This document shows positions 1 to 5,484 of a stretch of DNA of 7,865 nt, one piece after another. Source of the stretch: Porphyrobacter sp. (lineage in GTDB: Bacteria > Pseudomonadota > Alphaproteobacteria > Sphingomonadales > Sphingomonadaceae); contig JAGKSZ010000163.1 in the NCBI GenBank assembly GCA_018991295.1, positions 1-7,865 on the forward strand, given 5' to 3'. Positions within the stretch are counted from its first letter, which is position 1. Each line of letters opens with the position of its first letter. A program made the translations under genes and the position numbers. The notes under the pieces were generated by a model that saw only the letters and a program-made list of their open reading frames with translations, did no database searches and was not told the origin of the DNA.

Positions 1-552
1 GCTCGCGGCAAAGGCGATGCCCATCGGCAAGGCCCCGGCGATGCCGTCCTGCGGGATGCGACCGTCTCTGGCGACACTGCCCCCGCCTTCCAGCACGGCG
101 AGCGCCATCGGTATCATGATCAGCGTTGTCGAAGTGTTCGATATGAACATCGAAAGCAGCGCGGCCGAAATCATGAAGGCCAGCAGCAGCCGCTGCGGCC
201 CGCCGTCTGCCCCCACCATCTGCAGGATCGCAAGGCTGAGGCGGCGGTGCAGCCCGGTGCGTTCAATCGCCAGCGCGATGAAGGCACCGCCCAGCAGCAG
301 GAACAGGATGGGAGAATAGTAAGTCGCCGCGGTCACCTCGGCGGTGGAAACGCCCGCCAGCGGCAGCACCACGAAGGGCAGCAGCGCGGTCACGCTGAGC
401 GGCACCGCCTCGGTCATCCACCAGGCGGCCATCCACACCGTGAGCCCCGCCACCAGCCACGCCCCGGCGGGCATCCCGGCAGGCGGCGCGGCCACGATCG
501 TCAGCGCAAGCCCCAAGGGGCCGAGCAGGAGGCCGATACGGCGTGCCGTCAT
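1..552 (-). CDS. DASS/SLC13-family sodium:anion symporter, N-terminal part (runs off the left edge)
   Basis: Inner-membrane carrier of the divalent anion:Na+ symporter family (substrates usually di/tricarboxylates, sometimes sulfate). The first 184 residues are present and the 3' end lies outside the window. Hydrophobic segments lie near residues 6-24, 31-47, 52-67, 81-97, 122-138 and 142-155. WWMTEAVPLSVTALLP (44-59) is the typical early family block, and MFISNTSTTLIMIP (135-148) carries the first SNT motif, which in this family binds sodium and substrate. The ATG at 552 is chosen because GGAGGGG lies about 8 nt upstream and the protein starts directly with a basic residue pair and a membrane segment. 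It follows DUF547 gene A by 78 bp on the same strand with no clear terminator between, so co-transcription is possible. Family call is firm; the exact substrate cannot be read. Confidence 0.88.
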   Translation of the reverse strand, partial: MTARRIGLLLGPLGLALTIVAAPPAGMPAGAWLVAGLTVWMAAWWMTEAVPLSVTALLPFVVLPLAGVSTAEVTAATYYSPILFLLLGGAFIALAIERTGLHRRLSLAILQMVGADGGPQRLLLAFMISAALLSMFISNTSTTLIMIPMALAVLEGGGSVARDGRIPQDGIAGALPMGIAFAAS

Positions 553-630
553 GTGCGCTTCGATCCCCTCCGGCCCCGATGGCCCGGCACAGGGACTATC
601 AGCCGCGACCCCGCCTCGGCAAGCGGCGCG

Positions 631-1854
631 CTACTCCACCGCGTTCTTGTTGGGCGGATCGCCGGGCAGATCGATGTTGCTGAAGTACACCCGCCGGATC
701 GGCTCGCCGCGGCGCACCATGTTCTGCAGCTTGCGCTGGCGCGCCCCCATTAACTCGAACCCTGACTGGCCCAGCCGATCCGACCAGCCCACCAGCGGAT
801 CATCCATCGCGCCAGGGGCCGAGCTGACGAACAGGTAATTGGCCGGACGCGCGCCGCCGTGCAGGTCAGCAATTCCGGGCGCCCTGATCGAAGCTTCGGT
901 CCGCTGCGTTTCGACGAGGATACCGGCCACATCCTCCTCGGCATATTTGACCAGATGCGCGCGCAGATCAGCGTCGAATTCGGGGAAATAGAACGGCGCA
1001 ACCTCTGCATAGAGGCCGGCAACCTGCAAGGTGTCGCCAGCTTTCTGCGTGCCCCGCAGCGAATTCACGTAATCGCGCGCGGCGACATCGAGCAGCGGCC
1101 CGACATTGCTCCCGGTAAAGGCGTTGCGCTGCAATTCCGGCCCGCCGATCTCGCCGCGCCAGAAGCCGTAAATGACCTTGGGGTCCTTCCAGTTGCGGAA
1201 CACGATCTCCTCGCGGATGTCGCGCAGCGAAACGGGGATGCCTTTGACAGTGATGAAGCGCGCATCATCCAGCGGGACACCGCCGACCATGATCGCGCGC
1301 GGTTCTCGTACCGGCCATTCCTTGGCCAGTTGCTCCAGCAGGGCGACATTGTGGAGGTTGAGCCAGAAGGCGAGCTGTTCGTTGCGAGGCAGAGCGGCGA
1401 TGTCGATGGTTTCAGTGACCCGTTCAAGGTCCTGACGATATTCGGTGAAGCTGGCGATCACTTCAGGCCCGAGGAAGTTGAACAACACCATCGAGCCTTC
1501 CAGCCGGTACGGCGATTGCGGACCTTGCTTGATGCGTGTTCCCAGAATCGGATCCGGACGGCGCGCGCCCTGCCGGTTGGGCGGCCCCATCGACAGCACC
1601 ATCTGCTTGAGCGCGTAGTCCCAGATGTCGAAATCGATGGTGGTGCGGATCGGATCGGTGGTCGGGGTGAAGATCGCCAGCCGCTTGTCAGAGCGCGCCG
1701 CGGGCGGCTCAGGCGCGGCGATCGCGGGGATGAAGTGCAGCTCGCCTTGCGGGGGCCGGATATGGGTTTCGGGCGCTTCAGTCTCGGCAAAAGCAGGGCT
1801 TGCGGTTGCAAGGCTGGAACCGGCCAGCAGGGCTATCACGGAAATGCGCAACAT
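631..1854 (-). CDS. Secreted DUF547-domain protein, paralogue A
   Basis: Protein of 407 residues and unknown function, exported by a Sec-type signal peptide (residues 1-23, ending in SPAFA). A proline-rich linker follows (about 24-57). The DUF547-like core spans about 60-345: SMGPP (88-92), LPRNEQLAFWLNLHNVALLE (155-174), GGVPLDDARFITV (191-203), VIYGFWRGEIGGP (227-239) and APFYFPEFDADLRAHL (286-301). An extra stretch at about 340-368 is absent from B. The tail FSNIDLPGDPP (391-401) is shared with B. There is no cysteine anywhere in the protein. An in-frame start 27 codons upstream exists, but the ATG at 1854 is preferred because GGGAGAG lies about 5 nt before it and the signal peptide begins there. 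It is last of three tandem paralogues and precedes a DASS transporter gene. Role unknown; cell-envelope location is inferred from the signal peptide. Confidence 0.9.
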   Translation of the reverse strand: MLRISVIALLAGSSLATASPAFAETEAPETHIRPPQGELHFIPAIAAPEPPAARSDKRLAIFTPTTDPIRTTIDFDIWDYALKQMVLSMGPPNRQGARRPDPILGTRIKQGPQSPYRLEGSMVLFNFLGPEVIASFTEYRQDLERVTETIDIAALPRNEQLAFWLNLHNVALLEQLAKEWPVREPRAIMVGGVPLDDARFITVKGIPVSLRDIREEIVFRNWKDPKVIYGFWRGEIGGPELQRNAFTGSNVGPLLDVAARDYVNSLRGTQKAGDTLQVAGLYAEVAPFYFPEFDADLRAHLVKYAEEDVAGILVETQRTEASIRAPGIADLHGGARPANYLFVSSAPGAMDDPLVGWSDRLGQSGFELMGARQRKLQNMVRRGEPIRRVYFSNIDLPGDPPNKNAVE

Positions 1855-1918
1855 CGAGTCTCTCCCACCAGAGGTCTGTCCGTCCGAATCCGATGCTATA
1901 TCAGAGAGATAAACCGCA

Positions 1919-1936
1919 CATGAACGCAGGTTCATG
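1919..1936. repeat. Perfect 7+7 bp hairpin between DUF547 genes B and A
   Basis: CATGAAC and GTTCATG flank a 4-nt loop GCAG. The hairpin begins 9 bp beyond the stop codon of gene B on the transcribed (minus) strand. No run of T follows, only TGCGGTTTATC, so it is not a convincing intrinsic terminator. It could stabilise or punctuate the message between B and A, or be a protein-binding palindrome. The structure is read directly; the role is inference. Confidence 0.5.
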
Positions 1937-1944
1937 CAGATATG

Positions 1945-3063
1945 TCATTCCACCTCGCCCTTGGTCGGCGGATCGCCCGGCAGGGTGATGTTGCTGAAGG
2001 TGACGGTATAGGTGGGGATACGCTCGCGGCGCATGTAATCGAACTTGCGGGCGCGTTCCGCGAGTATCCGGGCCACGCCCGCATCGAGCCGCCCTGAGGC
2101 GAAGAACGGGTTCGAGCGGGCACCCCCTGACAGATCGGCGATATCGTGTTCGTAGATTGTGGCCTCAATCATCGAGGTCTGGCCGAGCGATGCAGCCATC
2201 TTGCCTTCGACATGACGGGCCAGATGAGCGCGCAGGCCACGCTCGAAATCGGGGAAATAGAACGGCGCTGCCTCGGTATAGAGACGCGAGACGTGCATTG
2301 TATTTCCGCGCTTTTCCGTGCCGCGCCGCGAATTGACGAATTCGCGGGCCGCCATATCGAGCTGGCTGGCGACGTCGCGCCCATCGAAGGCCGCCCGCTG
2401 GATTGCCGGTCCGCCAATCTCGCCGCGCCAGAAGCCGTAAATCACCTCGGGACTGCGCCAGTGCGCATAGACGATCCGCTCCCGGATATCGCGCGGTGAC
2501 AGGGCGATGCCCTGCACGGTAACGAAGCGCGCCTCTTCCAGCGGCACGCCGTCCACCACAATGTCGCGCGGCTGGCGGATCGGCCAGTTCTCGCCAATCT
2601 TCTCTACCATCGCGACATTGTGGAGGTTGAGCCAGTAGGCGAGCTGTTCGTTGCGGGGCAGGGCCTGAATGTCGATCGTGTCGGCCACCGCCTGAAGCTC
2701 GCCGCGATAGCGGGCGATATTGGCCAGCACTTCGCGGTCGATCAGGGTGAAGCCGATCATCGAACCATCGAGCCGATAGAAGGAATTGGGCCCCAGTTTC
2801 AGGCGGGTGCCAGGCGGCGCGGCGACGCCGAGCGGCACCTTGCGCAGCGGCGGGCCCATCGAGACGACGAAGGCGGCGAGGGCCTCGGTCCAGACGCTGT
2901 AATCGAGCCGCAGGTCGCGTCCGTCGGGACGGGGCGCGAAACGGGCAAGGGCATCCTGGGCGGCGGGAGGCGCAGCGGGGGGAGGGGCGGCGCGCGCGGC
3001 TTGACCGGGCAGGGCAAGCCCTGCGGCGGCGATCACAGCGATAGCCCATTTCTGCGCGGTCAT
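1945..3063 (-). CDS. Secreted DUF547-domain protein, paralogue B
   Basis: Protein of 372 residues and unknown function. It has an N-terminal signal peptide (1-25, cleavage after QAARA probable) and a short Ala/Pro-rich linker (26-37). The core carries the blocks seen in its neighbours: SMGPP (68-72), LPRNEQLAYWLNLHNVAMVE (135-154), DGVPLEEARFVTV (171-183), LSPRDIRE (188-195), VIYGFWRGEIGGP (207-219), EAAPFYFPDFERGLRAHL (264-281) and DIADLSGGAR (307-316). It ends in FSNITLPGDPPTKGEVE. It has no cysteine. The ATG at 3063 is preferred over one 6 codons upstream because GGTGGAG lies 5 nt before it. The gap to gene C upstream is 146 bp and to gene A downstream 90 bp, all on one strand, so an operon is likely though internal promoters are possible. 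Family placement is firm; function unknown. Confidence 0.9.
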   Translation of the reverse strand: MTAQKWAIAVIAAAGLALPGQAARAAPPPAAPPAAQDALARFAPRPDGRDLRLDYSVWTEALAAFVVSMGPPLRKVPLGVAAPPGTRLKLGPNSFYRLDGSMIGFTLIDREVLANIARYRGELQAVADTIDIQALPRNEQLAYWLNLHNVAMVEKIGENWPIRQPRDIVVDGVPLEEARFVTVQGIALSPRDIRERIVYAHWRSPEVIYGFWRGEIGGPAIQRAAFDGRDVASQLDMAAREFVNSRRGTEKRGNTMHVSRLYTEAAPFYFPDFERGLRAHLARHVEGKMAASLGQTSMIEATIYEHDIADLSGGARSNPFFASGRLDAGVARILAERARKFDYMRRERIPTYTVTFSNITLPGDPPTKGEVE

Positions 3064-3102
3064 GGCGCTCCACCAGAACATTCGGCTTTTCCGAACAGGC
3101 GC

Positions 3103-3213
3103 TTAGCCTATCCGGACAAAGCTCGGATGTATAGCTGGCAGAGGCGGGCCGCCTACCTCCACCTCGGGCACCTCGCCCGCCTCCCCGGGCAGATCGAGGT
3201 TGCTGAAGGTCAC
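3103..3213 (-). pseudogene. Out-of-frame remnant of the conserved C-terminal tail of DUF547 gene C
   Basis: Read on the minus strand from 3213, this stretch encodes VTFSNLDLPGEAGEVPEVE and stays open to a TAA at 3105-3103. Gene B ends VTFSNITLPGDPPTKGEVE and gene A ends VYFSNIDLPGDPPNKNAVE, so this is the expected tail of gene C, displaced into another frame by an indel just upstream (about 3214-3232). Restoring one base gives exactly the spacing between the KF/KL and FSN motifs found in A and B. Past the EVE position the frame continues for about 17 residues with no counterpart in A or B. Could be a true mutation, a phase-variable site or a sequencing error. Confidence 0.75.
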
Positions 3214-4277
3214 CGTGCCCGGTGCGCGCCCTGACGGATGATTTCCTGGAACTTGGTCTCGCGCTCGCGCAGCAGGGCGGCAACGCTGGGGGTGATGCGG
3301 AAGCTGGTCGAGACGCCGTTCGAGGTGATGTTCTGATAGCTCGGTTCGCGCACGCCGCCTTCGATGTCGGCAATGTCATATTCAGCGATCACCGGCTCGG
3401 CGCCGCGGGTCGAAGCGAGCAGGGCGGTGGTCTTCTCGTCGGCATAGCGGGAGAGGTGGGCGCGCAGGTCCTGTTCGAAATTGGGGAAGAAGAACGGGGC
3501 AGCTTCCCGATAGATTTCCGAGACTTGCAGCCGGCCTCCCAGTTCCTGCGAGCCGCGCAGCGAATTCACGAAATCGCCCGCGCCGCGCACCAGCAGCCGC
3601 GACACATTGTCGGCATTGAACGCCTCGCGCTGCAAGGAAGGTCCGCCGATCTCGCCGCGCCAGAAGCCATAGATCACCGCCGGATCCTGCCAGTGGCGAT
3701 AGACGATCTTTTCGCGGATATCGCGGGGGGAAAGGCGCACGCCTTCCACCGTGATGAAGCGCGCGTCATCCAGCGGCACGCCGCCCACCTTGATTTCGCG
3801 CGGCTGACGGATCGGCCAGGCCTTGGCGATCTGCTCGACCATCGCGACATTGTGGAGATTGATCCAGTATGCCAGCTGTTCATTGCGGCTAAGCGACTGG
3901 ATATCGACGATATTTGCCGTGTTCTCCAGATCCTGACGATATTCGGTGAAGGTCGCGATTACCTTGGCATCGAGGAAGCTGAACATCACCCGCGTGCCTT
4001 CCAGCCGGTAGCGCGAGATATGGCCATACTGGCGGCGGCTGCCGAAGCTGGGGTCGGGGCGCGGCGCGCTTTCGCGCAGGGACGGGCCCATCGAGATCAC
4101 GATCGCCTTCATCGCCTCGTCCCAGATCGAATAGTCGATCCTGTCGGGGCCGGGGTTGTTGGACGGCGCGAAGGTCGCCAGCTCGCGGTCGGCCAGCGGG
4201 GATTGGGCAAGGCTGGGTGCGGCCACGATCACGGCCGAGGCCAGCAGCGCGGAGCGGAACAGGGAGAGGAACGGCAT
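3210..4277 (-). CDS. Secreted DUF547-domain protein, paralogue C (tail lost by frameshift)
   Basis: Protein of 355 residues and unknown function. A signal peptide (1-25, SLAQ at its end) leads almost directly into the core, without the long linker of A. Shared blocks: SMGP (62-65), YRLEG (90-94), RNEQLAYWINLHNVAMVE (131-148), GGVPLDDARFITV (165-177), LSPRDIRE (182-189), VIYGFWRGEIGGP (201-213), EAAPFFFPNFEQDLRAHL (258-275) and DIADIEGG (301-308). No cysteine. The reading frame ends in QGAHRAR at a TGA, about 19 residues short of the tail in A and B, whose equivalent lies in another frame downstream. It is the first DUF547 gene after infC, separated by a terminator and a 395-bp gap. The ATG at 4277 is chosen because the signal peptide starts there; Shine-Dalgarno support is weak (GGGAAA, overlapping a parS-like site). 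An in-frame extension to 4439 is proline-rich and unlikely to be translated. Confidence 0.87.
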   Translation of the reverse strand: MPFLSLFRSALLASAVIVAAPSLAQSPLADRELATFAPSNNPGPDRIDYSIWDEAMKAIVISMGPSLRESAPRPDPSFGSRRQYGHISRYRLEGTRVMFSFLDAKVIATFTEYRQDLENTANIVDIQSLSRNEQLAYWINLHNVAMVEQIAKAWPIRQPREIKVGGVPLDDARFITVEGVRLSPRDIREKIVYRHWQDPAVIYGFWRGEIGGPSLQREAFNADNVSRLLVRGAGDFVNSLRGSQELGGRLQVSEIYREAAPFFFPNFEQDLRAHLSRYADEKTTALLASTRGAEPVIAEYDIADIEGGVREPSYQNITSNGVSTSFRITPSVAALLRERETKFQEIIRQGAHRAR

Positions 4278-4283
4278 GGCTGA

Positions 4284-4299
4284 TGTTTCCCGTGAAACA
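4284..4299. other. parS: Candidate parS (ParB-binding centromere site)
   Basis: The 16-mer TGTTTCCCGTGAAACA matches the widely conserved chromosomal parS consensus TGTTTCACGTGAAACA at 15 of 16 positions; 7 of its 8 symmetric base pairs are intact. Such sites nucleate ParB, which spreads and drives origin segregation with ParA, and they normally cluster near the replication origin. The site ends 6 bp before the ATG of DUF547 gene C, so it lies in that gene's leader. The single deviation turns CGTGAAA into CGGGAAA on the coding strand, improving a Shine-Dalgarno-like element. It is not the Noc site (ATTTCCCGGGAAAT), which differs in more positions. Confidence 0.75.
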
Positions 4300-4333
4300 A
4301 TCCCTGAAAAGGGGGGCGATGAGGGGGCTGGCT

Positions 4334-4361
4334 GGGGGCGAGAAGGCAGGGGGCGAGAAGG
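4334..4361 (+). repeat. Two copies of a G-rich 13-mer, 15-bp period
   Basis: GGGGGCGAGAAGG occurs at 4334-4346 and again at 4349-4361, separated by CA. It is the left part of a G-run array upstream of DUF547 gene C. The copies are identical, suggesting recent slippage duplication. Confidence 0.65.
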
Positions 4362-4374
4362 GGTCGGGGCGGGG
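4349..4374 (+). other. G-quadruplex-forming motif
   Basis: Four runs of at least four G (4349-4353, 4360-4363, 4366-4369, 4371-4374) are separated by loops CGAGAA, TC and C, which satisfies the canonical intramolecular quadruplex rule with four tetrads. Three further runs (4311-4316, 4323-4327, 4334-4338) precede it. The G-rich strand is the template strand for DUF547 gene C, so a quadruplex would form in DNA rather than in that gene's mRNA, whose leader would be C-rich. Formation and role are inferred. Confidence 0.6.
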
Positions 4375-4535
4375 TCTGGTGCGGGTTGGCGGCGGGTCTG
4401 GCTGCGGTCTGGAAGGGCCTCGGCGGGGACCTCGGGCACCTTCCGGACAGCAAGGCCTGCATTAGCACAGACCAGCGCGGCAGTGTTGCCCGCAATCGGC
4501 TTTCATCGACGCTTTGTCGAAGTGCCCCGTCGCTG

Positions 4536-4588
4536 GTCGAGGCGACAACAAGGGTGTCGCCAGTCGAGGCGACAACAAGGGCATCGCC
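4536..4588. repeat. 27-bp tandem repeat with hairpin potential
   Basis: GTCGAGGCGACAACAAGGG occurs identically at 4536-4554 and 4563-4581, a 27-bp period; the next seven bases match with two differences. TGTCGCC (4555-4561) and GGCGACA (4568-4574) form a perfect 7-bp stem with a 6-nt loop, and GTCGC/GCGAC (4529-4533 and 4542-4546) a weaker stem over the first copy. It lies between the infC terminator and DUF547 gene C. A regulatory role is possible; no known operator is recognised. Confidence 0.6.
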
Positions 4589-4597
4589 TGTCTGAGC

Positions 4598-4636
4598 AAA
4601 AACGAAGGGCGGAGCCGCGCTGCCGCTGCCCCGCCC
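4598..4636 (-). terminator. Probable intrinsic terminator of infC
   Basis: On the minus strand, 36 bp after the infC stop codon, GGGCGG (4636-4631) pairs with CCGCCC (4612-4607), with additional AGC/GCT pairing inside the loop, and is followed by TTCGTTTTT (4606-4598). The long loop makes it weaker than a textbook case, but position, strand and T-tract fit. It implies that infC and DUF547 gene C are separate transcription units. Confidence 0.6.
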
Positions 4637-4672
4637 TGTCATAAGCCCTGTAGGCGCCTTGTGCTTTCGCGC

Positions 4673-5215
4673 TTACTTGGGCGCAAGCACCATCAGCATC
4701 TGGCGCCCTTCAAGCCGCGGGAAGGCTTCGACCTTGGCATATTCGGCCACATCGTCTTGCACCTGCTTGAGCAGGTCCATGCCCAGATGCTGGTGCGCCA
4801 TTTCACGCCCGCGAAACCGCAGGGTGATCTTCACCTTGTCGCCATTGTCGATGAACTTGTGCACGTTGCGCATCTTCACGTCATAATCATGCGTGTCGAT
4901 GTTCGGACGCATCTTCACTTCCTTGATGTCCTGCGTCTTCTGGGTCTTGCGCGCCAGATTGGCCTTTTTCTGGGCCTCGTAGCGATACTTGCCGACATCA
5001 AGGAACTTGCACACCGGCGGGTCCGCATTGGGGGACACTTCGACGAGGTTCAGGCCCTTTTCATTGGCCTGCTCAATCGCTTCGCGGGTGTACATCACGC
5101 CCAGATTCTCGCCCTCGTCATCAATGACGCGGACCTTGGGAACCTGGATCATGAAATCAAATCGAGGGCCGCTTTTGACAGGCGGGGCCAACGAGCGCCG
5201 GGGTGGACGTGATAT
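4673..5215 (-). CDS. infC: Translation initiation factor IF-3, probable AUA start
   Basis: IF-3 binds the 30S subunit, checks start codon and initiator tRNA pairing, and prevents premature joining of 50S. The N-terminal domain includes LNLVEVSPNADPPVCKFLD, and the C-terminal domain KVKITLRFRGREMAHQHLG and the end LEGRQMLMVLAPK; this is a full-length family member. The only standard-type start that keeps the N-terminus is a TTG at 5191 with no Shine-Dalgarno before it. Eight codons further upstream, ATA at 5215-5213 lies 7 nt behind AGGAGA and adds (M)SRPPRRSL, which resembles the basic, proline-containing N-termini of other alphaproteobacterial IF-3 proteins. I therefore take ATA as start, giving 180 residues; from the TTG it would be 172. 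Known infC genes use rare starts (AUU in E. coli) for autoregulation. rpmI and rplT, its usual partners in many bacteria, are not downstream here. Confidence 0.93.
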   Translation of the reverse strand: MSRPPRRSLAPPVKSGPRFDFMIQVPKVRVIDDEGENLGVMYTREAIEQANEKGLNLVEVSPNADPPVCKFLDVGKYRYEAQKKANLARKTQKTQDIKEVKMRPNIDTHDYDVKMRNVHKFIDNGDKVKITLRFRGREMAHQHLGMDLLKQVQDDVAEYAKVEAFPRLEGRQMLMVLAPK

Positions 5216-5222
5216 GGGGTGT

Positions 5223-5228
5223 TCTCCT
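5223..5228 (-). promoter_or_regulatory. Shine-Dalgarno sequence deciding the infC start
   Basis: AGGAGA on the minus strand, followed by the 7-nt spacer ACACCCC and then ATA. It is the only strong ribosome-binding sequence near the 5' end of infC. It sits 31 nt from the TTG at 5191, far too distant to serve that codon, and so supports initiation at ATA. Confidence 0.65.
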
Positions 5229-5389
5229 GTGGTTGCTTCTGCTTGGGCCGCTCCTTAGTCCCAATCAGAGCAAAGCGCCAGATGGAGTCTTGCATCACCC
5301 CCGGCTGTCGGCCCTGTCAGGCACCGCCGTCCGGCGGAAATCCTAAGGACAACCACGTACTCAAGCAAAATCAACAAATCCGCGGAACT

Positions 5390-5414
5390 TAATGCAAGTT
5401 AGTTCATTGCATTA
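5390..5414. promoter_or_regulatory. Candidate operator: 8+8 bp inverted repeat
   Basis: TAATGCAA (5390-5397) and TTGCATTA (5407-5414) form a perfect inverted repeat with a 9-bp spacer, 17 bp centre to centre, in an AT-rich patch between divergent infC and the winged-helix gene. A second overlapping dyad, AACTT/AAGTT (5386-5390, 5396-5400), shares it. Geometry suits a dimeric winged-helix regulator, perhaps the neighbouring one binding its own promoter. Symmetry is seen; the binding protein is inferred. Confidence 0.5.
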
Positions 5415-5484
5415 CAGAGTGTTAGGCAGGGATCGCTTTTCACCCGAATGGCCAGCTTTAACTGGCATCATTGGGGGATGTGTC

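Larger units (their letters stand above)
4278..4672. other. Non-coding gap between infC and DUF547 gene C
   Basis: These 395 bp contain no credible gene. From left to right they hold a parS-like site (4284-4299), an array of G-runs with a 15-bp repeat and a quadruplex motif (4311-4374), a 5+5 bp inverted repeat TCGAC/GTCGA (4506-4520), a 27-bp tandem repeat (4536-4588) and the probable infC terminator (4598-4636). Open frames across it on both strands encode low-complexity Gly/Arg/Pro-rich peptides with no family resemblance. The promoter of gene C must lie here if it is not read through from infC; I could not identify a convincing -35/-10 pair. Confidence 0.7.

Noticed and set aside
859..1923. 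Long plus-strand open frame of 354 codons opposite DUF547 gene A
   Set aside because: It mirrors the real gene in a GC-rich region; the peptide is Arg/Gly-rich, has no signal peptide or family motif, and similar mirror frames occur opposite B and C (e.g. 3222-4283).
1888..1936. Internal promoter between DUF547 genes B and A
   Set aside because: A TTCATG/ATATAG pair at 17-bp spacing can be picked, but both hexamers match the consensus poorly.
3081..3095. TTCGG/CCGAA hairpin before gene B as a terminator for C
   Set aside because: Five-bp stem, no T-run after it on the minus strand, and it lies only 18 bp from the gene B start.
2165..3379. Minus-strand open frame of 404 codons overlapping gene B
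   Set aside because: It is a frame-shifted reading of gene B and of the tail of C; it is Arg/Pro-rich with none of the paralogue blocks.
4284..4299. Reading the 16-mer as a Noc-binding site
   Set aside because: Noc sites are ATTTCCCGGGAAAT; here the outer bases and the GTGAAAC half fit parS much better, and Noc belongs to Firmicutes.
4536..4588. Start of a CRISPR array
   Set aside because: Only two copies at 27-bp spacing with an 8-nt interval; no spacers and no cas genes.
4229..4642. Minus-strand open frame of 137 codons with a repeated VVAST peptide
   Set aside because: The repeat is only the 27-bp DNA repeat translated; the rest is Pro/Arg-rich low complexity and it overlaps the terminator and parS-like site.
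5324..5337. CCGCC/GGCGG hairpin as a terminator in the infC-regulator gap
   Set aside because: The stem is short with no T-run on either strand, and both flanking genes diverge from this gap, so no transcript should end here.
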